NCBI RefSeq assembly: GCF_025359345.1
Contig: NZ_JANYGQ010000038.1
Coordinates: 124,001-188,000, forward strand
Length of the DNA stretch: 64,000 nt
Reading direction: 5' to 3'
DNA from: Mucilaginibacter sp.
GTDB taxonomy: Bacteria; Bacteroidota; Bacteroidia; Sphingobacteriales; Sphingobacteriaceae
Below are positions 16,113 to 25,878 of this stretch, piece by piece. Each line of letters begins with the position of its first letter. Position 1 is the stretch's first letter. The notes under the pieces were generated by a model. That model searched no databases, was not told where the DNA came from, and was given only the letters and a program-made list of their open reading frames with translations. Both the position numbers and the translations under genes were made by a program.

Positions 16113-16982
16113 TTAGCTTTTAATTACCACAATCGGCCTTTTGTTACGGTAGTGCCTTATTATCATCCACACCACTATGCCTGCTATAACAAATACCCAA
16201 AGGTTAGCCAATCCCAGCACCACATTTTCAAAAATAGACCAGCCATTTTCAATACTGCCGCCCAGCCTTTTAAAAAATGGCAGGTTATAGTCCGAGGGAT
16301 CGTCATTGGCTATGGTCTCTTTATAGATTGTGTTACTTTGGTAAAAACTCAGGCTAACAATGCTATTTTTTACCTCGTCGTCGATTTGCTTGTTGCCAAT
16401 TTGCTGGTCAACCATATCGTCCTTTAAAGCCAATACATTGGCGGGGTTCTTTATAACCACCTTGCCGGCCTTCTGCTGACTGATTAAATCGTTGCGGTTT
16501 TTAAGTTTCAGCCTTGCCGCCATATACTCCAATGATTTATCCGAGATATCCATCTTGCGTACATTTAATAATACGCCCATGTGTGCAACCTCGTTCATAA
16601 ATTCCTCCAGAGTTTCGGATGGTATTTTTACGGTGATATCGGCTGTAGTGCTAAATGAGGTTACCCGGATAATAGAATCCTCGCTTTTTTTGATGTCTAC
16701 GCTGCGCATACCTGACGATTCGACCTGATGGTGCATTACCATGCCTTTATAACCTGTGGTAAGTGCGGTAATCTTTTCGCTGGTTTGCTGCACATCTTTT
16801 ACTTTAAAGCGCATGTCGGCGGTTTTTACCAGTTTGGTTTCAAGTCTGGCGGTATCGAAGGCCCGACTTGTCGAAACGGTGGTATCTGCACTGCTTGCAA
16901 ACTCTTCCGAACCGCGTTTGCCTTTACAAGCTGCCAGCAATACGATAACTGCCAGCAGGGGAATTAATACTTTTGATTTCAT
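16113..16982 (-). CDS. DUF4349 lipoprotein, second of a pair
   Basis: 289-residue protein with a lipobox L-A-A-C (Cys 19), a DUF4349 domain over about 50-265 and a C-terminal membrane helix near 255-277 followed by a basic tail. This layout suggests a protein anchored at both ends with its domain in the periplasm. Function is not established for the family. It overlaps its upstream paralogue by four bases (ATGA) and is translationally coupled to it. Shared features with the paralogue include a T-A-D/E-M-T-V-K-I-P segment, D-K-S/T-L-x-Y and K-N-R/E spacing, showing a tandem duplication. Confidence 0.82.
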   Translation of the reverse strand: MKSKVLIPLLAVIVLLAACKGKRGSEEFASSADTTVSTSRAFDTARLETKLVKTADMRFKVKDVQQTSEKITALTTGYKGMVMHHQVESSGMRSVDIKKSEDSIIRVTSFSTTADITVKIPSETLEEFMNEVAHMGVLLNVRKMDISDKSLEYMAARLKLKNRNDLISQQKAGKVVIKNPANVLALKDDMVDQQIGNKQIDDEVKNSIVSLSFYQSNTIYKETIANDDPSDYNLPFFKRLGGSIENGWSIFENVVLGLANLWVFVIAGIVVWMIIRHYRNKRPIVVIKS

Positions 16983-17968
16983 AACTCGGTATTAGTTTTA
17001 AGGTTAATGATTGCTTTCTTTTTATTTATTCGTTTAACCAGAACCCAGGTTATCAGTCCGAGCGGTACCAGTACCCATGCTTTAATCAATAAGGCAATAA
17101 AGTCTACAAATACATCCCAGCCTTCTTTTATTGATGTGCCGATGCGCTTTGTAGCCGGCTCATTGTATGAAGATGGATTATTGCTTGCAAGGATTTCGCG
17201 GCTAACCACATCATTCTCATAAAAGCTGAGCGCAATAACGCCTGTTTTGGCCGAGTCGGCAATGCGGCGGTTATCTATCTGGTGATCAACCATCCTGTTT
17301 TTTAGCTCCAGGATGTCGCGCGGACTTTTAGCTGCCGCCGGCTTTTGTTCTTCGGTTGATGTTAATTCAGCTTCGTTCTTTAATTTAAGTTGGGTTGAAA
17401 GATAATCGAGGGTTTTATCGTTCACGTTCATGTGGCTGCTGTCGATATGGATACCCAGCCGGGCCACCTGCAACAGGAAAACTTCCAGGTAAGCAGGCGG
17501 AATTTTTACCGTCATTTCGGCAGTAGGCCTGGTAACTGTAACCCGCATAATGGAATCGTCGCTGCGTTTAAAATCCTGCTGGCTTTGGGGCGTTGAATTG
17601 ATGGTTTGATGAACAATGGTGCCCTTTAAATCGGCCGTAAGTGAGGCCACCTGTTCGGTGGTTTGCTGTACGCTTTTAACCTTAAAGTGGATGTCGGCTT
17701 TTTGTACCAGCCGGCGGACTGGTTGCGCTGTATCAGTTTTGTGCGATTTGTGTACCGGTACTTTTTTGATTACAGCACTGTCGGGTGTAGGGGATTTGTG
17801 TAGGACTACTTTTTCATCTGTGACGCTGTCATCGGCAGCAGATTTTTGAACAACTACATTGGCGCTTGTAGCGCTGTCTGCAGCATTACTTTTCGAGTCC
17901 ATTTTGCCCTTGCAGGCACAAAAAAGCCCCAGCCCCGCAAGTAGCGGGATTACATGTTTTGTTTTCAT
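16979..17968 (-). CDS. DUF4349 lipoprotein, first of a pair
   Basis: 329-residue paralogue of the downstream gene. It has a lipobox C-A-C (Cys 19), then a longer linker rich in Ser, Asp and Val (about 22-85) holding repeats of the type V-V-x-K-S-x-x-x-D. The DUF4349 domain follows, with a closing membrane helix near 290-313 and a basic tail. The linker repeats distinguish it from its partner and may vary in number among strains. No transporter or enzyme lies next to the pair. Confidence 0.82.
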   Translation of the reverse strand: MKTKHVIPLLAGLGLFCACKGKMDSKSNAADSATSANVVVQKSAADDSVTDEKVVLHKSPTPDSAVIKKVPVHKSHKTDTAQPVRRLVQKADIHFKVKSVQQTTEQVASLTADLKGTIVHQTINSTPQSQQDFKRSDDSIMRVTVTRPTAEMTVKIPPAYLEVFLLQVARLGIHIDSSHMNVNDKTLDYLSTQLKLKNEAELTSTEEQKPAAAKSPRDILELKNRMVDHQIDNRRIADSAKTGVIALSFYENDVVSREILASNNPSSYNEPATKRIGTSIKEGWDVFVDFIALLIKAWVLVPLGLITWVLVKRINKKKAIINLKTNTEL

Positions 17969-18305
17969 AATAAAAAATTAATTTGTTTGTTTTTTGGTAC
18001 TTATTGATACCCGTAAGTGCCAAAAGGTGACCCTTGGGGGAGTCATTAGTCACTGGCTATTAATAGGATGACGGTAGTGATGGCAGATGATGCTTTGATT
18101 AGCAAGCGTTCAAAGTTGTCTGACCGGGGATTTTGCTTAAGCAGGGTGCATCCTTCAATCCTTCCTGTCGAAAGTTGTTAAAGCTGCAGGCATTCCGAAA
18201 TCTTCAAATGTGTTTAGAGCTCCATGTTCCGATATCAAAAGCTTCGGTCATCTCCTGCCACGCGCTACACCATCTAAACCGCGGTACAAGAATTTATAAA
18301 TATGG
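17969..18305. other. Gene-free gap upstream of the DUF4349 pair
   Basis: A 337-base region between two minus-strand genes. I see no coding sequence and no clear -7 box for the DUF4349 pair. A short AGTC-type run (AGTCATT, AGTCACT, GGCTATT) occurs at about 18040-18060. The rest is not recognisable. Confidence 0.55.
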
Positions 18306-19574
18306 CTAAAACAAATATTTAATACCAAAATCCATGGTTTGTGTATTGAGCGTTATGGGATTCAACTCCTGTACTGTTGAGTCGAAAGAGACGTTTGGTG
18401 CGGCGGTGAAAGCAAAGTGGATCTCAACGCGGTCGCTCAATCTTGCACCGGCCTGTAAAAGAAAGCCCGTTGAAAAACCGCTTGGTTTGTAAGGATCGGC
18501 TTTTGAGTAAGTAATCACTGTATTATAAATACTCGTATTTACTGTGTGTAACAATTGGTTGGAATAGAATGAAACGTTGAACAAAACACCTGCATCAAGG
18601 TATAACTTAACCTTGCTGGTATTGTAGATGTTAAAAATAGCCTGCGGCGACAAGGAAACGATGCTTTGGTTGAATTTATAGTCGACAACAGTTGTTGAAG
18701 GTATCCCAAAACCCGGATCGGCCGAATAGTGGTAGTTTGGTTTGGTATAAGCGTAGGATAACTCGGTCCTGAAAATGAATTTCTGGACTACCGAATTTCC
18801 TAAAATATCAAGACCTATATTGATCTTCGGTGTTATGCCGGTGTACGACTGCTGGCTATTGATTTTACCAACATTGTTTACCGTTGTCTTGATGCTGTTG
18901 GCGGCCAGCCCGACAAAGGGCCTTAAAACAGACTTGGTCCTTGCCGCTATAGCTTCGCCATTTACTTTATTGATCAGCGGCTCAAGGTCGCGGAATTCAT
19001 AGTTCGCCTCGTTGATTTGTTTGCTTAAGTTATCAGTCACCGGCATAAATTTACCGATGCGTAACTGTAGCTGGCCTTTGTAAATATCGACATTTACCAC
19101 ATTGTTATAGTCGCTAAAATAGCGGTAGTACCTCAGTTCGATAGGGGCCGTGTTCGGCTCGGCTATCAGGAACCAGGTCTTTAATTCGTCTTTATACGAG
19201 TAAAGAGTTAGGTGCTTACCCGTTACAGCCACTTTTAAATACACCAGTACATTTTTTTTTGCGGTGTCGATATGGTCGCGAAGGTCCTGGAGGTTAGTGG
19301 CGCCGATGCTTAGCGGGCCTGCATAAGTAATGTAAGTTTCGAGTCCGTTTACATGCACTTCTTTCGAAGTTTGCGGCGTAAATTCAGTCGCTTGTTTATC
19401 AGATGTGAGGTTTTTATATTCGATCGATTTGGGACACAGGTCCCATTCCCTGTAGTTTATGTAGCCCTTCAATGTATCGCCATTGCTTTGTATTACATAG
19501 CCGGGGCGGTAATTGGATTGTGCGAAAATTGAAACTGGTAACAGGAGAATTAAAAGAGCGTAAAGAAATCTCAT
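18306..19574 (-). CDS. Outer-membrane beta-barrel protein, unknown role
   Basis: A 422-residue secreted protein with a Sec signal (about 1-18, cleavage after A-Q). Residues 25-230 are soluble and include the segment G-Y-V-I-Q-S-N-G-D-T-L-K-G-Y-I seen at the start of many Bacteroidota barrel proteins. From about 235 onward alternate hydrophobic strands continue to a final aromatic (K-Y-L-F), as expected for an outer-membrane barrel assembled by BAM. No partner gene is adjacent. An imperfect palindrome GCAGTA-N6-TACTGC lies 24 bases upstream (19598-19615). Specific function unknown. Confidence 0.75.
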   Translation of the reverse strand: MRFLYALLILLLPVSIFAQSNYRPGYVIQSNGDTLKGYINYREWDLCPKSIEYKNLTSDKQATEFTPQTSKEVHVNGLETYITYAGPLSIGATNLQDLRDHIDTAKKNVLVYLKVAVTGKHLTLYSYKDELKTWFLIAEPNTAPIELRYYRYFSDYNNVVNVDIYKGQLQLRIGKFMPVTDNLSKQINEANYEFRDLEPLINKVNGEAIAARTKSVLRPFVGLAANSIKTTVNNVGKINSQQSYTGITPKINIGLDILGNSVVQKFIFRTELSYAYTKPNYHYSADPGFGIPSTTVVDYKFNQSIVSLSPQAIFNIYNTSKVKLYLDAGVLFNVSFYSNQLLHTVNTSIYNTVITYSKADPYKPSGFSTGFLLQAGARLSDRVEIHFAFTAAPNVSFDSTVQELNPITLNTQTMDFGIKYLF

Positions 19575-20001
19575 TGGAATTGTGAAAGGTTAAGTTTGCA
19601 GTAGTTAATTACTGCTAATGTAAGTAAATTTAGCGATTGTGGTAAAAATGCTACCTCTAAAACCATTATATTGTAAGTTTTAGCGGCTTGCGTTATTTAA
19701 GATGAGCAACTGTCCTAAATTGCCCGTCTGGATAATAGAAGGATTGAAAACTAGGATAAACTTTTGACAGATAAGTTATTAAGGCTTATCGTAAAATGGA
19801 CACTATAATTAGGCATTTTAACCGGTTTTAAGCGCAATAAAAACTTATTTAGAATTATTATAAATTAGATATTGGTGTCATTTATTTGTCACTGATACTG
19901 TAATAAATTTTACTTTTGTGCTTGAAAATTTCGGGTTATACATACATTTCTCTGTGAATATCAATCATTAACAAAAAAATTATTTAGTATAAATACGCTT
20001 T
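19575..20001. other. Divergent gap before the respiratory block
   Basis: A 427-base region between the divergent barrel gene and actA. It has no coding sequence. It holds the imperfect palindrome at 19598-19615 and, near its right end, a good promoter for the respiratory operon (TTG 19886-19888, TACTTTTG 19911-19918). The rest is AT-rich and unremarkable. Confidence 0.6.
19886..19918 (+). promoter_or_regulatory. Putative promoter of the respiratory operon
   Basis: TTG at 19886-19888, a 22-base spacer and TACTTTTG at 19911-19918 fit the Bacteroidota housekeeping pattern. Transcription would start near 19924, leaving a leader of about 78 bases before actA. Confidence 0.6.
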
Positions 20002-21282
20002 ATGAGGAGTTTCTCATTGATTTTTAAACAATTCTCACGGTCGGTTTTACTGATTGCCTGTTTTGCTTTTGTGGGCACGTATGCCTATGCACAGGGGGAT
20101 GCCGTAAAGGGCGAGGCCCTGTTTAAGGCCAAATGTACCGCCTGCCACAAACTTGACCAGCAAGTTGTAGGTCCGGCTTTAGGTAAACTGATTACCGACG
20201 AAACCGACGACAAATTCCTGACTAAATGGATCCAGAACAACCAGGCATTAATTGCGGCTAAAAACCCGAAGGCGGTTACTGTTTTCAACCAGTTCAACCA
20301 GGCAAACATGACTGTGTTTGCCGATTTAACCGACGGGGATGTAGCCAATATTTTAACTTACGTTCGTACTGAATGGAAAAAAATGTCTGCTACACCTGCT
20401 CCGGGAACAGGTCCCGCCGTTGTTGTAGATAAAGGCCCAAGCAAAATAATTATCCTTTCACTGTTAGGTGTTATTGTTTTAGCTTTTATAGTAATACTGG
20501 TTTTAAACCGTGTTATTACAACATTAGAGCGCTTGCTGGCAAAAAATAATGTTACTATACTTGAGGAAGAAGCAGTTGCCGGCGAATCGGTTGACCGTTT
20601 AGCTTTCTTAAAGAAACTTGCGAAAAATAAGAAGTTCGTCTTCTTCGTACTGCTTTGCGGTACTATATTTTTAGGCGTTTACACATTTATCGGCCTATGG
20701 ACTACCAACCTTCACCAGGGTTACCAGCCGGTTCAGCCTATTAAATTCCCGCACGATTTGCACGCCGGCGCAATGAAAATTGATTGCCAGTACTGCCACT
20801 CAGGGGCTTACAAATCAAAAAATGCAACTATCCCGTCGTTAAACGTATGTATGAACTGCCACAAGGTAATATCTTCGGCTTTCGGCTCAAAGACAGCATC
20901 TGTTGAAATACATAAGATATATGACGCCCTGGGATTTGACCCTGCGACACAGAAGTATGATACTACAAAAGCGCATCCGGTTCAATGGATACGCATACAC
21001 AACCTGCCCGACCTGGCCTACTTTAACCACTCGCAGCACGTAAAGGTTGGCAAAATTAAATGCCAAACCTGCCATGGCCCGGTACAGGAAATGAAAGAAG
21101 TTTACCAGTACTCACCACTTACCATGAAATGGTGTATACAGTGCCACAAACGTACCAACGTTGACTTTAAAGACAACGCTTACTACGCAAATTTACAGCA
21201 GGTACACGATTTACTGAAGGACGGAAAACAAGTTACTGCGTCACTAATGGGCGGTATCGAGTGCGGCAAATGCCATTATTAA
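20002..21282 (+). CDS. actA: Alternative complex III multiheme cytochrome c, ActA
   Basis: Multiheme c-type cytochrome of alternative complex III, passing electrons from quinol oxidation to the terminal oxidase. A signal-type segment ends near residue 30. A monoheme cytochrome domain follows with C-T-A-C-H at 45-49, then helices at about 149-169 and 212-234. The C-terminal pentaheme part has CxxCH motifs at 262-266, 283-287, 354-358, 378-382 and 421-425. The six heme sites exceed the five usually described for ActA, because a monoheme domain is fused in front. It is the first gene of the actABCDEF block. Confidence 0.9.
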   Translation: MRSFSLIFKQFSRSVLLIACFAFVGTYAYAQGDAVKGEALFKAKCTACHKLDQQVVGPALGKLITDETDDKFLTKWIQNNQALIAAKNPKAVTVFNQFNQANMTVFADLTDGDVANILTYVRTEWKKMSATPAPGTGPAVVVDKGPSKIIILSLLGVIVLAFIVILVLNRVITTLERLLAKNNVTILEEEAVAGESVDRLAFLKKLAKNKKFVFFVLLCGTIFLGVYTFIGLWTTNLHQGYQPVQPIKFPHDLHAGAMKIDCQYCHSGAYKSKNATIPSLNVCMNCHKVISSAFGSKTASVEIHKIYDALGFDPATQKYDTTKAHPVQWIRIHNLPDLAYFNHSQHVKVGKIKCQTCHGPVQEMKEVYQYSPLTMKWCIQCHKRTNVDFKDNAYYANLQQVHDLLKDGKQVTASLMGGIECGKCHY

Positions 21283-21317
21283 TATTATTAAAACGCATTA
21301 CAGTTTATATAGCTTAA

Positions 21318-24300
21318 ATGGATAGCAATAAAAAATACTGGAAAGGTTTAGAAGAGCTGAACAAAACCCCGGAATTTGTTGAATTAAACAAAAACGAATT
21401 TGCGGAGCCTATTCCTATTGAAGATATTTTAACCGGTGGCGGTTTAACAGGCCGTACCCCACGCCGCGATTTTTTAAAGGCGCTTGGTTTTGGCGTTGGT
21501 GCTGTAACATTGGCTGCCTGCCAGCCGGTTCCTGTACACAAATCACTGCCATACTTAATTAAGCCGGAAGAGGTTACCCCGGGTATACCTAACTATTATG
21601 TTTCGACCTACGACGGACAAGCCATTTTGGTTAAGACCCGCGAAGGCCGCCCTATTAAAATTGAAGGTCACCCGAATGATATTTTAGCTAAAGGTGGCGC
21701 AAGTGCGCAGGCACAGGCATCTGTATTAGACTTGTATGACGTAAACCGTTTGCAAGGACCGTTGAAAGATGGCAGCCAAACAGGCTGGGCGCAGGTGGAT
21801 GATTTTGTGGTGAGGGAATTATTGGCGATTCAAGCCAGCGGTAAAAAAATCGCGATTGTATCTTCAACCGTAACAAGCCCTTCAACACTGGGTGTTATTG
21901 CTGATTTTGTTAAGCAGTTTCCTGCTGCAAAACATATTAATTATGATGCCGTATCTTACACAGGTATCATACAGGCAAATCAAAACAGTTTTGGTAAAGC
22001 AGTATTGCCGCACTACAACTTTGATAAAGCCGACATCATTGTAAGCTTTGCTGCCGACTTCCTGGGCACCTGGATATCTCCTGAAGAGTTTACTCGTCAG
22101 TATGTTTCAAACCGGAACAACAAATCGCTGGAAAGCAAAAAAATGTCGCGCCATATCCAGTTTGAAACTGGTATGAGCCTTACCGGTTCAAACGCCGACG
22201 TAAGGATCCCAATCAAACCATCGGAAGAAGGCGCTGCACTGATAGCTTTATACAATGCCATCTCGGGCTCAAGCCTTGCAGGCAAAGCGTTAAGCAACAA
22301 AGTTGCTCAAAACGCTGTTACCATCGCTGCAAAAGAACTGCTTGCAGCTAAAGGCAAAGCACTGGTTGTTGCCGGTTCGAACGATGTGGCTACACAAATA
22401 TTGGTTAACGCTATCAACTCGTTATTAGGCAGCTACGGCACTACTATCGATTTGGATAACCCGTCGTTACAATATGCAGGTAACGATGCCGAGTTTGTTG
22501 AGTTTGTAAATGAAATGAAAAGCGGCGCGGTTGGTGCAGTATTCTTTTTGAATGCCAACCCTGCTTATGACTATTATAACAGCAAAGATATTGCCGACGG
22601 ACTGAAGAAAGTACGTCTAAAAGTGTCTTTCGCTACCAGTACCGACGAAACTTCGTCGCTTTGTAACGTAGTTGCTCCAAACCATCACTATTTGGAATCA
22701 TGGGGCGATGACAATGCAATCAGCGGTTATTACACCGTGATGCAGCCAACCATCAACCCCGTTTATGATACCCGCCAGGCTGAACAAAGCCTGATGAAAT
22801 GGAGCGACAACCCTGCAAAAGAATACTACCGTTACGTACGCGACAACTGGGATAAAAACCTGCTTGCTAAAGGCGGCTTATCAGGTCAGAGCGGCTGGGA
22901 AACTTTACTGCAAACAGGTTTTGTAAAAGAAACTCCGAAAGCAGGCGGTTCGTACGCATTTAACATGAGCTTAAGCGCTGTTGCGCAAACTATATCAGAC
23001 CACAGCACTGAACTTACTGCTGCCGATGGCAAAACCGAAATGTCGCTTTACCAAAGCCCTGCAATAAGGGATGGTAAACGTGCAAACAACCCATGGTTGC
23101 AGGAATTGCCTGACCCGGTTTCGAAAGTAACCTGGGACAACTTTGCTGCCATGGCCCCTGCGGACATGAAAGCAAAAGGCTTACAGGATGGTGATGCGGT
23201 TAAAATTGTTGCAAACGGTTATACCATATCATTACCTGTATTATCACAACCCGGCCAGGCACGCGGTACTATATCAGTAGCTGTTGGTTACGGCCGTACA
23301 GTTGTTGGCCCGGTTGGTATCAACGTTGGTAAAAACGCATTCCCTTTTTACAGCCTGCGTAACAAAACATTTCAAACCAGTGCCGTTGCAACCCTAACTT
23401 CGGTTGGCGAAAACTGGCCACTGGCACAAACACAAACACACCACTCTATCGAGGGCCGTAATAGTATTATTAAGGAAGCATCATTTACGCAATACCTTAA
23501 AAATCCTGCCAGCGGCACAGGTAAAGAAGAAGGACATAAAGAATACAAACCAGATTTGTTCTGGCAAAAACACGATAACCCTACTTACGACTGGGTTATG
23601 GCGATTGACCTTAACGCCTGTACAGGTTGCGGCGCATGCGTAGTTGCATGTAGTGCCGAAAATAACGTACCGGTTGTTGGTAAAGACGAAGTTGGCCGCC
23701 GCCGCGAAATGCACTGGATACGTATCGATCGCTATTACAGCTTTGACGATAACGGAACAGAAGGCGGTGTTACCAGGGAGCACGCAATTGCCGACCTTAA
23801 TGTTGATCAGCTTGACCATGTAAAAGTGGTTTACCAGCCAATGCTTTGCCAGCACTGCGAGCATGCACCTTGCGAAACTGTTTGCCCGGTATTGGCAACC
23901 GTTCACTCGAGCGAAGGCTTAAACCACATGGCTTACAACCGTTGCGTTGGTACACGTTACTGCGCTAACAACTGCCCTTACAAAGTGCGCCGCTTTAACT
24001 GGTTTAACTACTGGAACGATTCGCGTTTTGATAACTACCTGAATAACGAGCATACACAATTAGTACTTAACCCTGATGTGGTAACACGGTTCCGCGGGGT
24101 TATGGAAAAATGCTCGATGTGTATCCAGCGTATACAGGCCGGTAAACTGAAAGCTAAAATAGAAAAACGCCCGCTTAAAGACGGAGAAGTAAAAATGGCC
24201 TGCCAGCAAACATGTTCGGCAAATGCTATTGTGTTTGGTAATGCAAACGACCCTGAATCAGAAGTTTCAAAGGCTTTAGCCAGCGAAAGGACTTACTACG

Positions 24301-24377
24301 TGTTAGAAGAGCTAAACGTAAAACCAGGTGTTGGTTATCAAACAAAAATTAGGAATATATCTGAAACTGAGGCTTAA
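21318..24377 (+). CDS. actB: Alternative complex III iron-sulfur subunit, ActB
   Basis: Large periplasmic subunit (1019 residues) related to complex iron-sulfur molybdoenzymes. A Tat motif R-R-D-F-L-K at 49-54 and a lipobox-like L-A-A-C (Cys 68) show export in folded form and membrane attachment. The central part (about 80-720) is molybdopterin-oxidoreductase-like; in characterised complexes it binds no molybdenum. The C-terminal ferredoxin-like part starts with C-T-G-C-G-A-C at residue 768 and continues with C-Q-H-C-x4-C, R-C-V-G-x3-C-x3-C and a final E-K-C-S-M-C, enough cysteines for four clusters. It starts 35 bases after actA. Confidence 0.95.
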   Translation: MDSNKKYWKGLEELNKTPEFVELNKNEFAEPIPIEDILTGGGLTGRTPRRDFLKALGFGVGAVTLAACQPVPVHKSLPYLIKPEEVTPGIPNYYVSTYDGQAILVKTREGRPIKIEGHPNDILAKGGASAQAQASVLDLYDVNRLQGPLKDGSQTGWAQVDDFVVRELLAIQASGKKIAIVSSTVTSPSTLGVIADFVKQFPAAKHINYDAVSYTGIIQANQNSFGKAVLPHYNFDKADIIVSFAADFLGTWISPEEFTRQYVSNRNNKSLESKKMSRHIQFETGMSLTGSNADVRIPIKPSEEGAALIALYNAISGSSLAGKALSNKVAQNAVTIAAKELLAAKGKALVVAGSNDVATQILVNAINSLLGSYGTTIDLDNPSLQYAGNDAEFVEFVNEMKSGAVGAVFFLNANPAYDYYNSKDIADGLKKVRLKVSFATSTDETSSLCNVVAPNHHYLESWGDDNAISGYYTVMQPTINPVYDTRQAEQSLMKWSDNPAKEYYRYVRDNWDKNLLAKGGLSGQSGWETLLQTGFVKETPKAGGSYAFNMSLSAVAQTISDHSTELTAADGKTEMSLYQSPAIRDGKRANNPWLQELPDPVSKVTWDNFAAMAPADMKAKGLQDGDAVKIVANGYTISLPVLSQPGQARGTISVAVGYGRTVVGPVGINVGKNAFPFYSLRNKTFQTSAVATLTSVGENWPLAQTQTHHSIEGRNSIIKEASFTQYLKNPASGTGKEEGHKEYKPDLFWQKHDNPTYDWVMAIDLNACTGCGACVVACSAENNVPVVGKDEVGRRREMHWIRIDRYYSFDDNGTEGGVTREHAIADLNVDQLDHVKVVYQPMLCQHCEHAPCETVCPVLATVHSSEGLNHMAYNRCVGTRYCANNCPYKVRRFNWFNYWNDSRFDNYLNNEHTQLVLNPDVVTRFRGVMEKCSMCIQRIQAGKLKAKIEKRPLKDGEVKMACQQTCSANAIVFGNANDPESEVSKALASERTYYVLEELNVKPGVGYQTKIRNISETEA

Positions 24378-24403
24378 ATTATACAAGAGAGAGAAAATAG
24401 AAT

Positions 24404-25876
24404 ATGGCATCTCATAGTGAATCGATAATCAGGGAACCGTTAATTACGGGCGAGAACATTACCTACGCCCAAATAACGAATGATGTACTTCGCCCTGTAG
24501 AAAATATGCCCGGTAAAGCGTGGTGGATAGGTTTTACTGTAGCATCATTAGGCGCATGCCTTTGGGTGTTTGCAATAAGCTACACGTTCTGGAACGGGTT
24601 AGGCGCCTGGGGTTTAAATAAAACAGTAGGCTGGGCCTGGGACATCACCGGTTTCGTGTGGTGGGTAGGTATTGGTCACGCCGGAACGCTTATTTCGGCA
24701 ATCCTGTTGCTGTTCCGTCAAAACTGGCGTAACTCCATTAACCGCTCGGCCGAAGCGATGACAATCTTTGCGGTAATTTGCGCGGCCACTTACATTTTGG
24801 CTCACATGGGCCGCCCATGGATGGCTTTGTTCTCGTTACCAATCCCTAACCAGTACGGTTCGTTATGGGTTAACTTTAACTCACCGCTTATCTGGGACGT
24901 GTTCGCGATATCAACTTACTTCTCGGTATCATTGGTATTCTGGTACACAGGTTTATTGCCAGATTTGGCAACAATCCGTGACCGTGCTACAGGTATCCGC
25001 CAAAAAATATATTCGGTATTGTCATTCGGCTGGACAGGCTCAGTTAAGACCTGGCAGCGTTTTGAAACCGTTTGTTTGATTTTGGCCGGTATATCAACGC
25101 CGCTGGTACTGTCAGTACACACCATTGTATCCATGGACTTTGCCACATCCCTTGAACCGGGATGGCATACTACCATATTCCCGCCATATTTCGTTGCGGG
25201 TGCTATCTTCTCGGGTTTCGCCATGGTGCAAACACTTTTGCTGGTTACCCGTAAAGTATTGGGCTTAGAAAACTACATCACTATGTTCCACATAGAAGCG
25301 ATGAACAAAATCATCCTTTTAACAGGTTCGATAGTAGGTGTGGCTTATTTAACAGAGTTCTTCATCGCCTACTACTCAGCCGGCGAATATGAGCAATATA
25401 CATTCCTTAACAGGTTTATAGGGCCATACTGGTGGGCTGGTTGTATGATGTACGGCTGTAACGTATTGATGACCCAGTTAATGTGGTTCAAAAAGATACG
25501 TACAAATATCCCAATTTCATGGGTACTGTCTATCGTGGTAAACATCGGTATGTGGTTTGAGCGATTTGTAATTATCGTTGTTTCCCTGCACCGCGACTTT
25601 GTACCATCGAGCTGGGCAATGTTTTATCCAACCTGGGTTGACGTGAGTGTGTTTATTGGTTCGATAGGTTTATTCTTTACCATGTTCCTGTTATTCATTC
25701 GCGTATTGCCTTCAATAGCAATGGCCGAAGTGAAGCTGATATTAAAGAGCAGCAGCGAGCAAGCCAAGAAGAAGCTGATTGCACATGGCGGTTTGGATAG
25801 CGAGCAGGTTGAGTTTTACAAAGAATCATTAACATCGTTTGACAGTGTTAATATTAAAGATTACAAAAAAGCATAA
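24404..25876 (+). CDS. actC: Alternative complex III quinol-binding subunit, ActC
   Basis: Integral membrane subunit of the NrfD/PsrC family (490 residues, about ten hydrophobic helices). In alternative complex III it forms the quinol oxidation site and, with ActF, a possible proton path. The first helix follows a soluble N-terminus of about 45 residues. A polar C-terminal tail of about 50 residues is rich in Ser, Lys and Glu. It lies 27 bases after actB and 3 bases before actD, so the genes are tightly packed. Confidence 0.94.
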   Translation: MASHSESIIREPLITGENITYAQITNDVLRPVENMPGKAWWIGFTVASLGACLWVFAISYTFWNGLGAWGLNKTVGWAWDITGFVWWVGIGHAGTLISAILLLFRQNWRNSINRSAEAMTIFAVICAATYILAHMGRPWMALFSLPIPNQYGSLWVNFNSPLIWDVFAISTYFSVSLVFWYTGLLPDLATIRDRATGIRQKIYSVLSFGWTGSVKTWQRFETVCLILAGISTPLVLSVHTIVSMDFATSLEPGWHTTIFPPYFVAGAIFSGFAMVQTLLLVTRKVLGLENYITMFHIEAMNKIILLTGSIVGVAYLTEFFIAYYSAGEYEQYTFLNRFIGPYWWAGCMMYGCNVLMTQLMWFKKIRTNIPISWVLSIVVNIGMWFERFVIIVVSLHRDFVPSSWAMFYPTWVDVSVFIGSIGLFFTMFLLFIRVLPSIAMAEVKLILKSSSEQAKKKLIAHGGLDSEQVEFYKESLTSFDSVNIKDYKKA

Positions 25877-25878
25877 AA

